Shown piece by piece: positions 22,104 through 31,126 of a stretch of 64,000 nt of DNA. Every line of letters starts with the position of its first letter. Position 1 is the stretch's first letter. The notes under the pieces are model-generated. The model saw only the letters and a list, made by a program, of their open reading frames with translations, had not been told where the DNA came from and ran no database searches. The stretch covers positions 62,001 through 126,000 of the forward strand of contig NZ_BBWK01000014.1 in the NCBI RefSeq assembly GCF_001463765.1, given 5' to 3'. Position numbers and translations under genes: made by a program. This stretch comes from Aureimonas sp. AU4 (GTDB lineage: Bacteria; Pseudomonadota; Alphaproteobacteria; Rhizobiales; Rhizobiaceae).

Positions 22104-23399
22104 ATGGCCGGAGCCATCGAGACCACCCGCCAGAATGTCGCCGCGCTCAGCGCGACCTCGCCGGTCGGCGCGGAGGTCATGCGGGCCGTTCAGGGCAACT
22201 ATCGCGGCGAAACGGTCGAGACGTCTTCGGAAGCCTCCAAGCTCGAGGACGCGAAGGAGGAGATCGGCATGGCGGTGGCGCACCGCGCCGACAAGAAGAC
22301 GCTCGGTCAGCGCCAGGTGCGTCAGGGCCAGGGCGCCAACCTCCAAGCCATCGCGCGCATCGCCGACTACTACGACAAGCTGCCCGACATGCCCCGCGAG
22401 AGCGAGCTGCAGGGGCTCGTTGAGGACCTGACGCGCATGCAGGAACTGCTGCAGGGCGGCGGAGGCGGCGGGGGAGGCTCGGCGACCGCCGAGGACGTGC
22501 TGCGGCTCCTTCAGCGCTTCGATCCGGACTCGACCCACCAGTTCGCCGCGCTCGAGATCGCCCGCGACTTCTTCGCCGCAAGCGGCGGGGACGAGGCTTT
22601 CCAGGCTCTGCTCGACCAGGCGCATGCCGCCTACGGGCGGGGCGATCTCGGCCGCGACGTGCGTGCGGGCTTCGCGTCCGCCGAGGTCGCCGCGCGCGCC
22701 AGCGCGACGATGGAGACCGACCCCGCCCTGTTCCGAGACGCCTATCGCCAGATGGCGCGGGAGACGCCGGACATGGGGCGATTGTTCGATGCCTTCCGCG
22801 CCTTCGACCCGCTCAAGAACTTCGACGAGATCGTCGCCGCCTTCATGGAGACGGCGGGGCGCGACCTCGCCGCCACCGGTCCCTCGGCCGACCCGGTACA
22901 CCTCCACGGCCTCCTCACCGAGCTCGGCAAGCTGAAGAAGATGTCGACCACGTTGGAGATGGCCGAGGATCTTGCGCGAACCACCAACCGGCTCCTGCGG
23001 CCCGACGACCAGCCGACCGATTATTCCAAGGTCAAATGTCCGGCCTGCCGTGCGCGCGAGAGTCGACAGGAGGTGTTGAAGACCCCGTCGGTGTGCAGGA
23101 CATGCCGCTCGGGAGCCGCGCTGGACATCGCGGGCCTGATGCTCTCCTACGCCTCGCGCCAGTCCGCAGGCTCCGGCGACGCGCGTCAGCTCCTGCACCC
23201 CTATGCGCAATGCTCGCTCGCCACCCAGGTCGCCTTCGCCAACGGGCTCCACGACATGCACCGCCAGCTCTCCGACGAGATCATGCCCTCGCCCCAGGCT
23301 CGCCTTCAGCAGAGCGCGGCGCTTTCCGCCCTGAACGAGGAACTGGTGAACGCAGAAGAGGCCGCCTGGCAGGCCGAAGCGCAGCGGGGCGTGGCATGA
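22104..23399 (+). CDS. sctW: SctW, T3SS gatekeeper (YopN-TyeA fusion) with CxxC pairs
   Basis: Gatekeeper of the YopN/MxiC/HrpJ family that holds back effectors until contact. The 431 residues have an unstructured secretion-type N terminus, the HrpJ-like helical region (about 45-300), and a C-terminal stretch compatible with a fused TyeA domain (AFANGLHDMHRQLSDEIMPS then a final helix ending ELVNAEEA). A Gly8 linker lies at about 118-125. Between the two parts (residues 310-336) is KCPAC ... VCRTC, with Cys at 312, 315, 331 and 334, a zinc-ribbon-like arrangement I do not know from other gatekeepers. Start ATG 22104 follows GGGAGA. It overlaps the downstream SycN-like gene by 4 bases, as expected for a protein and its chaperone. 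Confidence 0.72.
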   Translation: MAGAIETTRQNVAALSATSPVGAEVMRAVQGNYRGETVETSSEASKLEDAKEEIGMAVAHRADKKTLGQRQVRQGQGANLQAIARIADYYDKLPDMPRESELQGLVEDLTRMQELLQGGGGGGGGSATAEDVLRLLQRFDPDSTHQFAALEIARDFFAASGGDEAFQALLDQAHAAYGRGDLGRDVRAGFASAEVAARASATMETDPALFRDAYRQMARETPDMGRLFDAFRAFDPLKNFDEIVAAFMETAGRDLAATGPSADPVHLHGLLTELGKLKKMSTTLEMAEDLARTTNRLLRPDDQPTDYSKVKCPACRARESRQEVLKTPSVCRTCRSGAALDIAGLMLSYASRQSAGSGDARQLLHPYAQCSLATQVAFANGLHDMHRQLSDEIMPSPQARLQQSAALSALNEELVNAEEAAWQAEAQRGVA

Positions 23400-23767
23400 C
23401 GCTGTCCACGGCCAGCCGCGAGACGATCGCCGCCTTCGCCGCCCAGCTCGGCCTGCCGCTCCCGGCCTCGCCGGACGGCAGCTACTCCTTCGCCTTCCGC
23501 CAGTCCGGCCTCGTCACCTTCACGGCGGCGGAGGGGTCGGAGAGGGTGGTGATGAGCTTGGCGCGCAGCGTCCATCTCGACGACGCGAGCGAGGAGCGCC
23601 TTCTGCAGCTGGCCGGCCCGGACCCGACCACGGGGCAGTTCCTTCACGCCGGCACGACGCGCGACGGCTCGGCGCTCCTCGCGGTCTCGCTGGACGAGGG
23701 CTTCGACCTGCCGGCGGTGGAGGCCGGCCTCCAGCGGCTTCTGGCGGCGGGCCGCGCGATCGGCTGA
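23396..23767 (+). CDS. sycN: SycN-like chaperone of SctW
   Basis: A 123-residue class I type III chaperone, the same length as Yersinia SycN, which with YscB binds the N terminus of YopN. The pattern agrees along the whole protein: an N-terminal helix (ETIAAFAAQLGLPLPASPDG), beta-strands (SGLVTFTAAEGSERVVMSLA), then a central FLHAG segment and the terminal LAVSLDEGFDLPAVEAGLQR helix. SycN has the matching [20 protein letters not shown] block. Its start overlaps the sctW stop (ATGAC). It is the last T3SS gene on this side, convergent with cysG 19 bases later. Confidence 0.78.
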   Translation: MTLSTASRETIAAFAAQLGLPLPASPDGSYSFAFRQSGLVTFTAAEGSERVVMSLARSVHLDDASEERLLQLAGPDPTTGQFLHAGTTRDGSALLAVSLDEGFDLPAVEAGLQRLLAAGRAIG

Positions 23768-23786
23768 CCGGACGCCCCGTCGGAGC

Positions 23787-25313
23787 CTAGCCGGCCGCGC
23801 GATCCGACAGGCGCGAGGTCGGCGCCTCGGCGCGATCCATGTCGTCGTGCCCGGCCAGCGCCGCCGCCTCGACGTCGCCGAAGACGCGGCCGACGCCGAT
23901 CAGGATCGGTCGGTCGACGCCGATCCGCCGGACGATCGCGCCGAGCTCGTTGAGGCGGCCCACCGCGCGCGTCTCGTCGGGGCGCGAGATCGAGGCCGCG
24001 ACCGCCACCGGCGTTTCGGGCGCAAGGCCGTGGGCCATGAGCTCGTCGGCGATGCGCGGGGCCATACGCCCGCCCATGTAGAAGATCGTGGTGGCGTGGT
24101 CGTCGGCGAGCGCGCGCCAGTCCGTCTGCTCCGGCAGGTCGCCCTTTTGCGAATGCCCGGTGACGAAGCGCACGGACTGCGCGCGGTCGCGGTGGGTCAG
24201 CGAGACGCCGAAGCCGGCCGCCAGCGCCGAGGCCGCGGTGATGCCGGGCACGATCGCGACCGGAATGCCCTCCATGCGCAATTCTGCGATCTCCTCGCCC
24301 GAGCGCCCGAAGACCGACACGTCGCCCGACTTCAGGCGCACGACATGCTTTCCGGCCTGCGCGAACTGCACCATCAGCCGGTTGATGTCCTCCTGCCGGC
24401 AGCTCTCGCGCGCGGCGCGCTTGCCGACCAGCATGCGCTTGGCCTCGCGGCGCGCCAGCTCCAGGATGTCGTCCGAGACGAGGTCGTCGAACAGGATCAC
24501 GTCGGCGGCCTGGAGCGCGCGCACCGCCTTCAGCGTGAGAAGCTCGGCATCGCCCGGCCCCGCGCCCACGAGGGTCACGCGCCCGCCCGCCTGCGGGCGG
24601 TTGGCGAGGTCCTGAACGAAGCGGCGCGCGTCGGCCTCCGCGCCCGCGTCCGGCAGGCGGCGCGTGAAGGCGTCGTCCGAGAAGCGCTCCCAGAAGGCGC
24701 GGCGCGCGGGACCGGGCGCCAGGCGCTCCATCACCTCGGCGCGCACGCGCGCCGCCATGCGCGCCCAGCCGGTCAGGGTCGCGGGCAGAAGCGTCTCGAT
24801 GCGGCGGCGGATCGCCTGGCCGAGGATCGGCGCCGCCCCGTCGGTCGAGATGCCGACCACGACCGGCGAGCGGTTGACGATCGTCCCGAACCGGAACTGG
24901 CAGAAGCGCGGCTTGTCGATGACGTTGACCGGCACGCCGCTCGCCCGCGCGGCGCAGAAGAAGGCCTGGGCCTCGCTCTCGCTCTCGCAGTCGGCGACCG
25001 CGAGCGCCGCGCCTGCGAAGACGTCGAGGCTCCAGGGCCGGTCGTGGTGGCGGATCCGCCCGTCCGGGAAGGGGAGGGCAAGGACGGTGCGCATCTCCTC
25101 GCCGATCTCGCCACTTGCGCAGTAGAGATCGACCGCCGCGCCGGCCGCGGCCAGGAGCTCGGCCTTCCAGGCCGCCGCGTCGGAGCCGCCGCCCATGACG
25201 ACGCGCTGGCCCTTCAGGTCGAAGAACACGGGCAGCGTCGCGAGGTCGCCCATGCGCTGGGGGCGCTGGCGGGACGTCTCGGCGACGCCGAAGGGCTGCG
25301 ACACGGATTCCAT
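23787..25313 (-). CDS. cysG: Siroheme synthase CysG (trifunctional)
   Basis: Makes siroheme from uroporphyrinogen III for sulfite and nitrite reductases. The 508 residues contain the N-terminal precorrin-2 dehydrogenase/sirohydrochlorin ferrochelatase domain (VFFDLKGQRVVMGGGSDAAA, then STDGAAPILGQAIRRRIE) and the C-terminal SAM-dependent methyltransferase (VTLVGAGPGDAELLTLKAVR, RLKSGDVSVFGRSGEEI, IFYMGG). Length equals the 457-residue E. coli enzyme plus an N-terminal extension and a longer linker. Start chosen at ATG 25313; ATG at 25253 (MGDLATLPVFF) is a shorter option. No sulfite-reductase genes are adjacent. It stands alone between the T3SS and a divergent deacetylase gene. Confidence 0.95.
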   Translation of the reverse strand: MESVSQPFGVAETSRQRPQRMGDLATLPVFFDLKGQRVVMGGGSDAAAWKAELLAAAGAAVDLYCASGEIGEEMRTVLALPFPDGRIRHHDRPWSLDVFAGAALAVADCESESEAQAFFCAARASGVPVNVIDKPRFCQFRFGTIVNRSPVVVGISTDGAAPILGQAIRRRIETLLPATLTGWARMAARVRAEVMERLAPGPARRAFWERFSDDAFTRRLPDAGAEADARRFVQDLANRPQAGGRVTLVGAGPGDAELLTLKAVRALQAADVILFDDLVSDDILELARREAKRMLVGKRAARESCRQEDINRLMVQFAQAGKHVVRLKSGDVSVFGRSGEEIAELRMEGIPVAIVPGITAASALAAGFGVSLTHRDRAQSVRFVTGHSQKGDLPEQTDWRALADDHATTIFYMGGRMAPRIADELMAHGLAPETPVAVAASISRPDETRAVGRLNELGAIVRRIGVDRPILIGVGRVFGDVEAAALAGHDDMDRAEAPTSRLSDRAAG

Positions 25314-25511
25314 CGACCGTTCCCGGGATATGCCTTGGCGGCAGGAGCCACACTTTGCCCCCGCCCGCAACAAGGGCGCAAAGGCCGGCGCGGACAAGGG
25401 CGGGTTTTCAACCGCCCGCCTCATGTCGTCGGCCGGCGCCGCGATGCAAGGGTGCCCCGGTGCGGCTCGGGTTGCTGGGGCCGGCATCCGTCTGCCATGA
25501 GGGGCGGACGG

Positions 25512-26300
25512 ATGCGGCGCGACGAGGTCGACGGCATGGACGAGGCTTGGGCCGCGCTGGATGCGGCGCTGGAGGCGCGGGCGCGCGCGAAAGGGCCGTT
25601 GCGCCTCTGGTGGCGCGACGACGACGCCGTTCGCTGGACGCCGGCGCTCGCGCGCCTCGTGGCGCTTGCCGGAAGCGTCCGCGCGCCGCTCGCGCTCGCC
25701 GCCATCCCCGCCGGGCTCGACCCGGCGCTGGCCGCAACTTTGGAGGGGGCGGGCGGCGAGGTCGCGGTTCTCCAGCACGGCTTCGCCCACCGCAACGCGG
25801 CGCTACGCGGCGAGCGTGCGGTGGAGCTCGGCGGCGGGCGGGACACGCGGGACCTCCTTGGCGACCTCGGGGCGGGGCGCGAAACGCTGGCGGCGGCCTT
25901 CGGCCCGCGCTTCCTTCCCGTCATGGTGCCGCCCTGGAACCGGATCGAGGCACGGATCGCCGAGGCGCTGCCCGGGCTCGGCTTTCGTGGCCTGAGCGCC
26001 TTCGGCGGCGAGGGCGAGCAGCGCGTGCCGGGCTTGCGGGTCGCGAATGCGCATCTCGACGTCCTGCGCTGGAAGGGCGGGGCGCATTTCGCCGGCGAGG
26101 CGAAGCTCATCGCCGAAACGCTCCTGTGGCTGGAACGGCGCGCGGGCGATGGGGCGGCGCCCTTCGGCCTCCTCACCCACCATCTCGACCACGACGAGGC
26201 GACCTGGGCCTTTCTCGAGCGTTTCCTGCGCTGTCTCCTGCGTCACGCCCGGCCGATCGGGGCGGACGAGGTGTTCGGCCTGGTGGCGCCCCGTGGTTGA
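25512..26300 (+). CDS. Atypical polysaccharide deacetylase-like protein
   Basis: A 262-residue cytoplasmic-looking protein with a NodB-type metal-hydrolase pattern in unusual form: LRLWWRDDDAVRW near residue 33 (acidic metal and base residues), a histidine pair in LQHGFAHRNAAL (about 97-108), VPPWNRIEARIAEALPGLGF (about 140) and GLLTHHLDHD (about 220). The same set recurs in the C-terminal half of the fusion protein at 39900, so these are paralogues of a distinct branch. The substrate is unknown; a sugar N-deacetylase in polysaccharide or envelope metabolism is the family-based guess. Start uncertain among ATG 25497, 25512 and 25536; 25512 follows GAGGGGCGG. It overlaps the next gene by 8 bases. 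Confidence 0.75.
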   Translation: MRRDEVDGMDEAWAALDAALEARARAKGPLRLWWRDDDAVRWTPALARLVALAGSVRAPLALAAIPAGLDPALAATLEGAGGEVAVLQHGFAHRNAALRGERAVELGGGRDTRDLLGDLGAGRETLAAAFGPRFLPVMVPPWNRIEARIAEALPGLGFRGLSAFGGEGEQRVPGLRVANAHLDVLRWKGGAHFAGEAKLIAETLLWLERRAGDGAAPFGLLTHHLDHDEATWAFLERFLRCLLRHARPIGADEVFGLVAPRG

Positions 26301-27144
26301 ACCCGTCGTCCGCCCGGCCGGCGAGGCCGACATCGAGCCCGTCGCCGACCTTCTCCACCGCCTGATGAACCCGAAGATTTCGCCCGCGCGCTGGCGGCGC
26401 GTCCTCGATGATCCCTGGCGCCCGGCGGGCTTCGAGCGCGGCTGGCTGGTGGAGGACGAGGGGCGCATCGTCGGCTTCATGGCGACGATCTACAGCCAAA
26501 GGCCGACGCGTCTCGGCGCCCGCCTCTTCTGCGACCTCGGCGCCTGGTATCTCCAGCGCGCGTATCGCGGCACCGGCATCGGCGAGGCGCTGCTGCGCGC
26601 CGGCATGGCGCGCGCCGACACGACCTACGTCACCCTGACCGCCCGGCGCGCCACGGGCCGGCGCATCCGCGCGCTCGGCTTCCAGATCCTCGACGAGCAT
26701 CGCGAGGTCTTCTCGCCGCGCAGCCCGCGCCGCGTGGCGCCGCTGCGCCTCCTCGCCGACCCCGCGCGCCTGGATGCCGACGCGCGTCGGCGCCTCGCGG
26801 ACCACGAGGGGCTCGGCCTCCGGTCCGCCATCGTCGCGGCGGACGGGCCGGCGGCGCTCGTCCTCCTCCACCTCAAGCGCAAGGGCGAGGACGTGCTGCA
26901 CCACGACCTTCTCCACTGCGGCGATCCGGCGATCCTGGCGAACCACGCGCAGGCGCTCGCCGATCTTCTCGTGGCGGAAGGCGTGCTCGCGGTGGACCGC
27001 CGCTTCCTGCCGCCCGGCGGCGCGGGGGGCGCGGCCGAGCCCATTGCTCTGGCGCGCTGGTTCCGCCCGGCGGACGGCGTCGAGGCGAGCGACGTCGATC
27101 TTCTGTACAACGAGACGCTGCTTCTCGACTTGAAGCTTCCCTGA
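26293..27144 (+). CDS. GNAT-family acetyltransferase
   Basis: A 283-residue protein whose N-terminal 150 residues form a GNAT N-acetyltransferase domain: an alpha/beta start (VVRPAGEADIEPVADLLHRL), FMATIYSQRPTRLGARLFCD, and the acetyl-CoA loop YLQRAYRGTGIGEALLRAG, followed by TARRATGRRIRALGFQILDE. The C-terminal 130 residues look like a second, degenerate GNAT-like half. It starts at GTG 26293 inside the 3' end of the deacetylase gene, so the two are coupled and may modify the same amino sugar. The acceptor is unknown. Confidence 0.78.
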   Translation: MVEPVVRPAGEADIEPVADLLHRLMNPKISPARWRRVLDDPWRPAGFERGWLVEDEGRIVGFMATIYSQRPTRLGARLFCDLGAWYLQRAYRGTGIGEALLRAGMARADTTYVTLTARRATGRRIRALGFQILDEHREVFSPRSPRRVAPLRLLADPARLDADARRRLADHEGLGLRSAIVAADGPAALVLLHLKRKGEDVLHHDLLHCGDPAILANHAQALADLLVAEGVLAVDRRFLPPGGAGGAAEPIALARWFRPADGVEASDVDLLYNETLLLDLKLP

Positions 27145-27218
27145 CGGGGGCGCCGTCTGCCATGATGCGGGCGTGCCGCGCCGCCCGCCCGGCGCCCCGC
27201 GTGGTTTCCAAGGGTCGC

Positions 27219-29129
27219 ATGCCCCCGCTTCTGGCCGTCGAGAACCTGTCGATCGAGTTCCGCACGCTGGAAGGGCGGCTTCGCGCGGTGGACGACCTGT
27301 CCTTCGCGGTGAGGCCCGGCCGCACGCTCGCGCTGATCGGCGAGTCGGGATCGGGCAAGTCGGTCACCGCGCAGACGATCCTCGGCCTCCTGCCGGGCGT
27401 GGCGCATCGTCTCACCGGGCGCATCCTGTTCCGTGACCCGAAGGGAAGCGGCGCCCCGGTCGACCTCGCCGCGCTGCCACGCAACGCGCCGGCCTTCCAG
27501 GCCATTCGCGGCGACCGCATCGCCATGGTCTTCCAGGAGCCCACCGCCGCGCTCTCGCCCATGCACACGATCGGCGAGCAGATCGGCGACGTCCTGCGCC
27601 GCCACCGCCCGGGGCTCGATGCGGCGGGCGTGCGCGCCGCGACGCTGGAGGCGCTGCGCGAGACCGGCTTCCCGGACCCGGAGCGGGCGGCCTCCGCCTA
27701 CAGCTTCCAGCTCTCGGGCGGGCTCTGCCAGCGGGCCATGATCGCCATCGCGATCCTGTGCCGGCCGGCCCTCATCATCGCGGACGAGCCGACCACGGCC
27801 CTCGACGTCACCGTCCAGGCCGAGATCCTGCGCCTCCTGCGCCGCATCCAGGCCGAGCACGGAACCGCGCTTCTCCTGATCTCCCACGACCTCGGCGTCG
27901 TCGCGACCATGGCCGACGAGATGGTGGTGATGCACCACGGCGCGGCGATGGAGAGCGGCGCGGTGCCCGAGCTCTTCGCCGATCCGCGCCACCCCTACCT
28001 CAAGGCGCTGATGCGCTCGGTGCCGCGCCTCGGCCGCCCGCGCGGCGAGCGCCTGCGACCGCTGCGCGAGATCCAGGTCGCCGACGCCATGGCGGGCTTC
28101 CGGCGCCGGAGCGGGGAGAGGCGCGAGGGCGAGGTGCTTCTGGAAGCGCGCGGCCTCGACCGCACCTTCCGCTCGCACGGCTTCGGAGGCGGCCCGCCGC
28201 ACCACGCCCTGCGCGGCGTCGATCTCGTGATCCGGCGCGGCGAGTGCCTGGGGCTGGTCGGCGAAAGCGGCTCGGGCAAGACCACGCTGTCGCGCATCCT
28301 CGGTCGCGACGAGACGCCGGACCGGGGAAGCCTCGCCATGCGGGGGGCGGGCGGGGCGATGGAGGATGTCCTCGCGCTGCGCGGCCCCGCGCTGAAAAGC
28401 TGGCGTCGGCGCGTCCAGTACGTCTTCCAGAACCCCTATCTCGCGCTCGACCCGCGCATGAGCGTCGAGCGCATCCTCGCCGAGCCGCTCGAGATCCACG
28501 GTATCGGCACGTCGCGCTCGCGGCGCGAGCGGGCGCGCGAGCTGCTCGCCCTCGTCGGCCTGCCCGAAACGCATCTCTCGCGCTTTCCCCACGGCTTCTC
28601 GGGCGGGCAGCGCCAGCGGATCGGCATCGCGCGGGCTCTCGCGCTCGAACCCGAGCTCATCCTCTTCGACGAGCCGGTCTCCGCGCTCGACGTCTCGGTG
28701 CAGGCGCAGGTCCTCAACCTCCTGGCCGACCTGAAGCGCGAACTCGGCCTCACCTATCTCTTCGTCTCCCACAACCTCGCGGTGGTGGATTATCTGGCCG
28801 ACCGCATCGCCGTGATGGCGGATGGGCGCGTCGTCGAGGTCGCGCCGCGCGAGGCGCTGTTCTCGCAAGCGGTCCACCCCTATACGCGGCGCCTGATCGC
28901 CTCGATCCCCGAGCCCGATCCCGCGCGCCCCATCGACTTTTCGGCCTTCGAGCCCGGCCGCGCTCGCGACCGTGCCGCCTGGGGGTGGCCCTTCGTGGCG
29001 CGGGACGGGACGGGTGAGCCGGACCTTCTGGATCTGGGCGGCGGCCACTTCGTCCAGGCGTTCGAGGACGGGCGGCGCGACCTCGGCGCGCGCCCGGTTG
29101 CGGGGACGCTGGCGCCATGCGAGCCTTGA
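27219..29129 (+). CDS. Fused two-domain ATPase of a peptide ABC importer (YejF type)
   Basis: Single 636-residue chain with two complete ABC domains, energising an oligopeptide/microcin-C-like importer. First domain: Walker A GESGSGKS (about 42-49), signature SGGLCQR (a variant in place of SGGQxQR), Walker B LIIADEPTTALD. Second domain: Walker A GESGSGKTT (about 348), signature FSGGQRQRIG, Walker B LILFDEPVSALD. This DppD-DppF-like fusion is typical of YejF. Start at ATG 27219 (MPPLLAVENL) behind CCAAGGG; ATG 27162 is less likely. The first signature has Leu-Cys where most have Gln-Gln/Arg. The 3' end overlaps the next start. Confidence 0.93.
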   Translation: MPPLLAVENLSIEFRTLEGRLRAVDDLSFAVRPGRTLALIGESGSGKSVTAQTILGLLPGVAHRLTGRILFRDPKGSGAPVDLAALPRNAPAFQAIRGDRIAMVFQEPTAALSPMHTIGEQIGDVLRRHRPGLDAAGVRAATLEALRETGFPDPERAASAYSFQLSGGLCQRAMIAIAILCRPALIIADEPTTALDVTVQAEILRLLRRIQAEHGTALLLISHDLGVVATMADEMVVMHHGAAMESGAVPELFADPRHPYLKALMRSVPRLGRPRGERLRPLREIQVADAMAGFRRRSGERREGEVLLEARGLDRTFRSHGFGGGPPHHALRGVDLVIRRGECLGLVGESGSGKTTLSRILGRDETPDRGSLAMRGAGGAMEDVLALRGPALKSWRRRVQYVFQNPYLALDPRMSVERILAEPLEIHGIGTSRSRRERARELLALVGLPETHLSRFPHGFSGGQRQRIGIARALALEPELILFDEPVSALDVSVQAQVLNLLADLKRELGLTYLFVSHNLAVVDYLADRIAVMADGRVVEVAPREALFSQAVHPYTRRLIASIPEPDPARPIDFSAFEPGRARDRAAWGWPFVARDGTGEPDLLDLGGGHFVQAFEDGRRDLGARPVAGTLAPCEP

Positions 29130-31120
29130 TGCCCATGCGACCCTGGCCGTGCCCGACCCGTTTCAGGCCCGCCCCGCCGATGCGCCCGAACCCGATCCGT
29201 CGCCTGCTGCCGGCCCTGGCTCTCCTTGCCGGGCTGCTCGCGCCCGGCCTCTCCCCGGCACAGGCCCTGCCCGAGCCGCCGCTTCTGGCCGGCGAGGTCG
29301 CGAGCGGCGCGCTGCCGCCGATGGCCAAGCGCCTGCCCGCCGAGCCGCTGCGCACCGACCTTTCCGCCATGAACCGCGAGCCCGGCCGCTACGGCGGCAC
29401 GCTGCGCCTGATCGAGACGCAGGCGCGCGACACGCGCCGCATGGTGGTGTTCGGCTATGCCCGCCTCGTGGGCTACACGCCGGACGGGCGCATCGAGCCC
29501 GACGTCGCGCGCAGCGTCGATGTGGAGGCGGGGCGGATCTTTACCTTCCACCTGCGTCCCGGCCATCGCTGGTCGGACGGCGAGCCCTTCACCGCCGAGG
29601 ACTTCCGCTATTACTGGGAGGACGTCGCCAACGATCCCAAGCTCGGCAAGAACGGCCTTCCGCGCCAGCTCCTGGTGGACGGCAAGGGGCCGGCGGTCAC
29701 CTTCCCGGACGCGGAAACGATCCGCTACGAATGGGCCGCGCCCAATCCGGACTTCCTGCCCTCGCTCGCCGCCTCGCTGCCGCTCGAGATCTTCCGGCCC
29801 GCCCACTACCTCAAGCAGTTCCACGCCCGCTACGCCGACGCGGCGGCGCTCGAACGGCGCCTCAAGGACGAGGGCCAGCGCAACTGGCAGGCGCTCCACT
29901 TCAAGCACGACCAGAGCTACAAGAACACCGATCCGGACCTGCCCTCGCTCCAGCCCTGGGTGCTGGCGACGCGTCCGCCCGCCGACCGCTTCCTGTTCCG
30001 CCGCAACCCCTACTTTCACCGCGTCGACGGCGAGGGGCGGCAGCTGCCCTATATCGACGAGGTCTCGATGGGGATCTCGAGCGCCGGCCTCATCCCCGCC
30101 ATGACCTCCTCGGGCCAGACCGACCTCCAGACCACGGCTCTGACGCTCGGCAACTACGCCTTCGTGAAGGCCGCCGAGGAGCGCTCCGACTACGACGTCC
30201 TGCGCTGGCCGAGCGGCCGGGGCTCGCGCATGGTCCTGTTTCCCGACCTCAACGCCGGCGATGCCGACTGGCGCGCTCTCCTGCAGACGAGCGACTTCCG
30301 CCGCGCGCTCTCGCTCGGCATCAACCGCGAGGACATCGCGCAGGCCATCTATTACGGCCTCGCGCGCCCGGCCGCCGACACGGTGCTGCCGGCCTCGCCG
30401 CTCTTCGAGCCGGACCTCGCCACGCGCTGGGCGCATTTCGATCCTGCCGCGGCCAACCGTCTTCTCGACGGGCTCGGGCTCACGGGGCGCGACAGCGCCG
30501 GCACGCGGCGGATGGCGAACGGGCGGCCGCTCGACCTCGTCGTGGAGTTCGCAGGCGAGGACGGCGAGCAGACCGACGTCCTCCAGCTCATCGCCGAGGA
30601 CTGGCGGCGCATCGGCGTGCGCATGCTGTTCAAGGCCGTGGAGCGCGACTCGCTCGCCTCGCGCCTGTCCGCCGGCTCGCCGGTCATGACGGTGGGAAGC
30701 GGGCTGGAGAACGGCGCGGCGCGGGCCGAGGACAGCCCGGCCGCGCTCGCCCCGACGGACTCCTCGCAACCCTCCTGGCCGGCCTGGGGCCTCCACTACG
30801 AGAGCGGCGGCAAGCTCGGCGAGGCGCCCGCGCTCCCCTTCGCCTCGCGGCAGCTCGAGCTGAACGGGCGCTGGCGGCGCACCCTCGACCCGGCCGAAAA
30901 GCGGCAGGTCTGGCAGGAGATGCTCCGGCTCGACACCGACGAGGTGCCGCGCATCGGCATCGTGGCCGACGTCGACCAGATCATCGTCGCCTCGCGGCGC
31001 CTTCGCAACCTGCCGCGCACGGGGCGCTGGAACTTCGAGCCGGGGGCCTATTTCGGCTCCTACCGTCCCGACACGTTCTTTCTCGCCGACGATGCGACGC
31101 TCGCCTCGGGATCGCGGTAG
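29117..31120 (+). CDS. Periplasmic peptide-binding protein of the ABC importer (SBP family 5)
   Basis: Extracytoplasmic substrate-binding protein of 667 residues with a basic n-region, a hydrophobic core (LLPALALLAGLLAPGLSPAQA) and a type I signal-peptidase site, so periplasmic and not a lipoprotein. The SBP_bac_5 features are visible: RIEPDVARSVDVEAGRIFTF, HLRPGHRWSDGEPFTAEDFR, and FRRALSLGINREDIAQAIYY. YejA-like proteins of this length bind longer peptides or peptide-nucleotide antibiotics. ATG 29117 overlaps the ATPase gene; ATG 29180 (MRPNPIRRLL) would give a more normal signal peptide and may be the real start. Confidence 0.92.
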   Translation: MRALMPMRPWPCPTRFRPAPPMRPNPIRRLLPALALLAGLLAPGLSPAQALPEPPLLAGEVASGALPPMAKRLPAEPLRTDLSAMNREPGRYGGTLRLIETQARDTRRMVVFGYARLVGYTPDGRIEPDVARSVDVEAGRIFTFHLRPGHRWSDGEPFTAEDFRYYWEDVANDPKLGKNGLPRQLLVDGKGPAVTFPDAETIRYEWAAPNPDFLPSLAASLPLEIFRPAHYLKQFHARYADAAALERRLKDEGQRNWQALHFKHDQSYKNTDPDLPSLQPWVLATRPPADRFLFRRNPYFHRVDGEGRQLPYIDEVSMGISSAGLIPAMTSSGQTDLQTTALTLGNYAFVKAAEERSDYDVLRWPSGRGSRMVLFPDLNAGDADWRALLQTSDFRRALSLGINREDIAQAIYYGLARPAADTVLPASPLFEPDLATRWAHFDPAAANRLLDGLGLTGRDSAGTRRMANGRPLDLVVEFAGEDGEQTDVLQLIAEDWRRIGVRMLFKAVERDSLASRLSAGSPVMTVGSGLENGAARAEDSPAALAPTDSSQPSWPAWGLHYESGGKLGEAPALPFASRQLELNGRWRRTLDPAEKRQVWQEMLRLDTDEVPRIGIVADVDQIIVASRRLRNLPRTGRWNFEPGAYFGSYRPDTFFLADDATLASGSR

Positions 31121-31126
31121 GCCGAC

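Noticed and set aside
23847-25490. Very long open frame on the plus strand antisense to cysG
   Set aside because: Composition is that of a shadow frame (His/Arg/Gly/Asp-rich, no domain). The minus-strand frame encodes a full siroheme synthase with all motifs.
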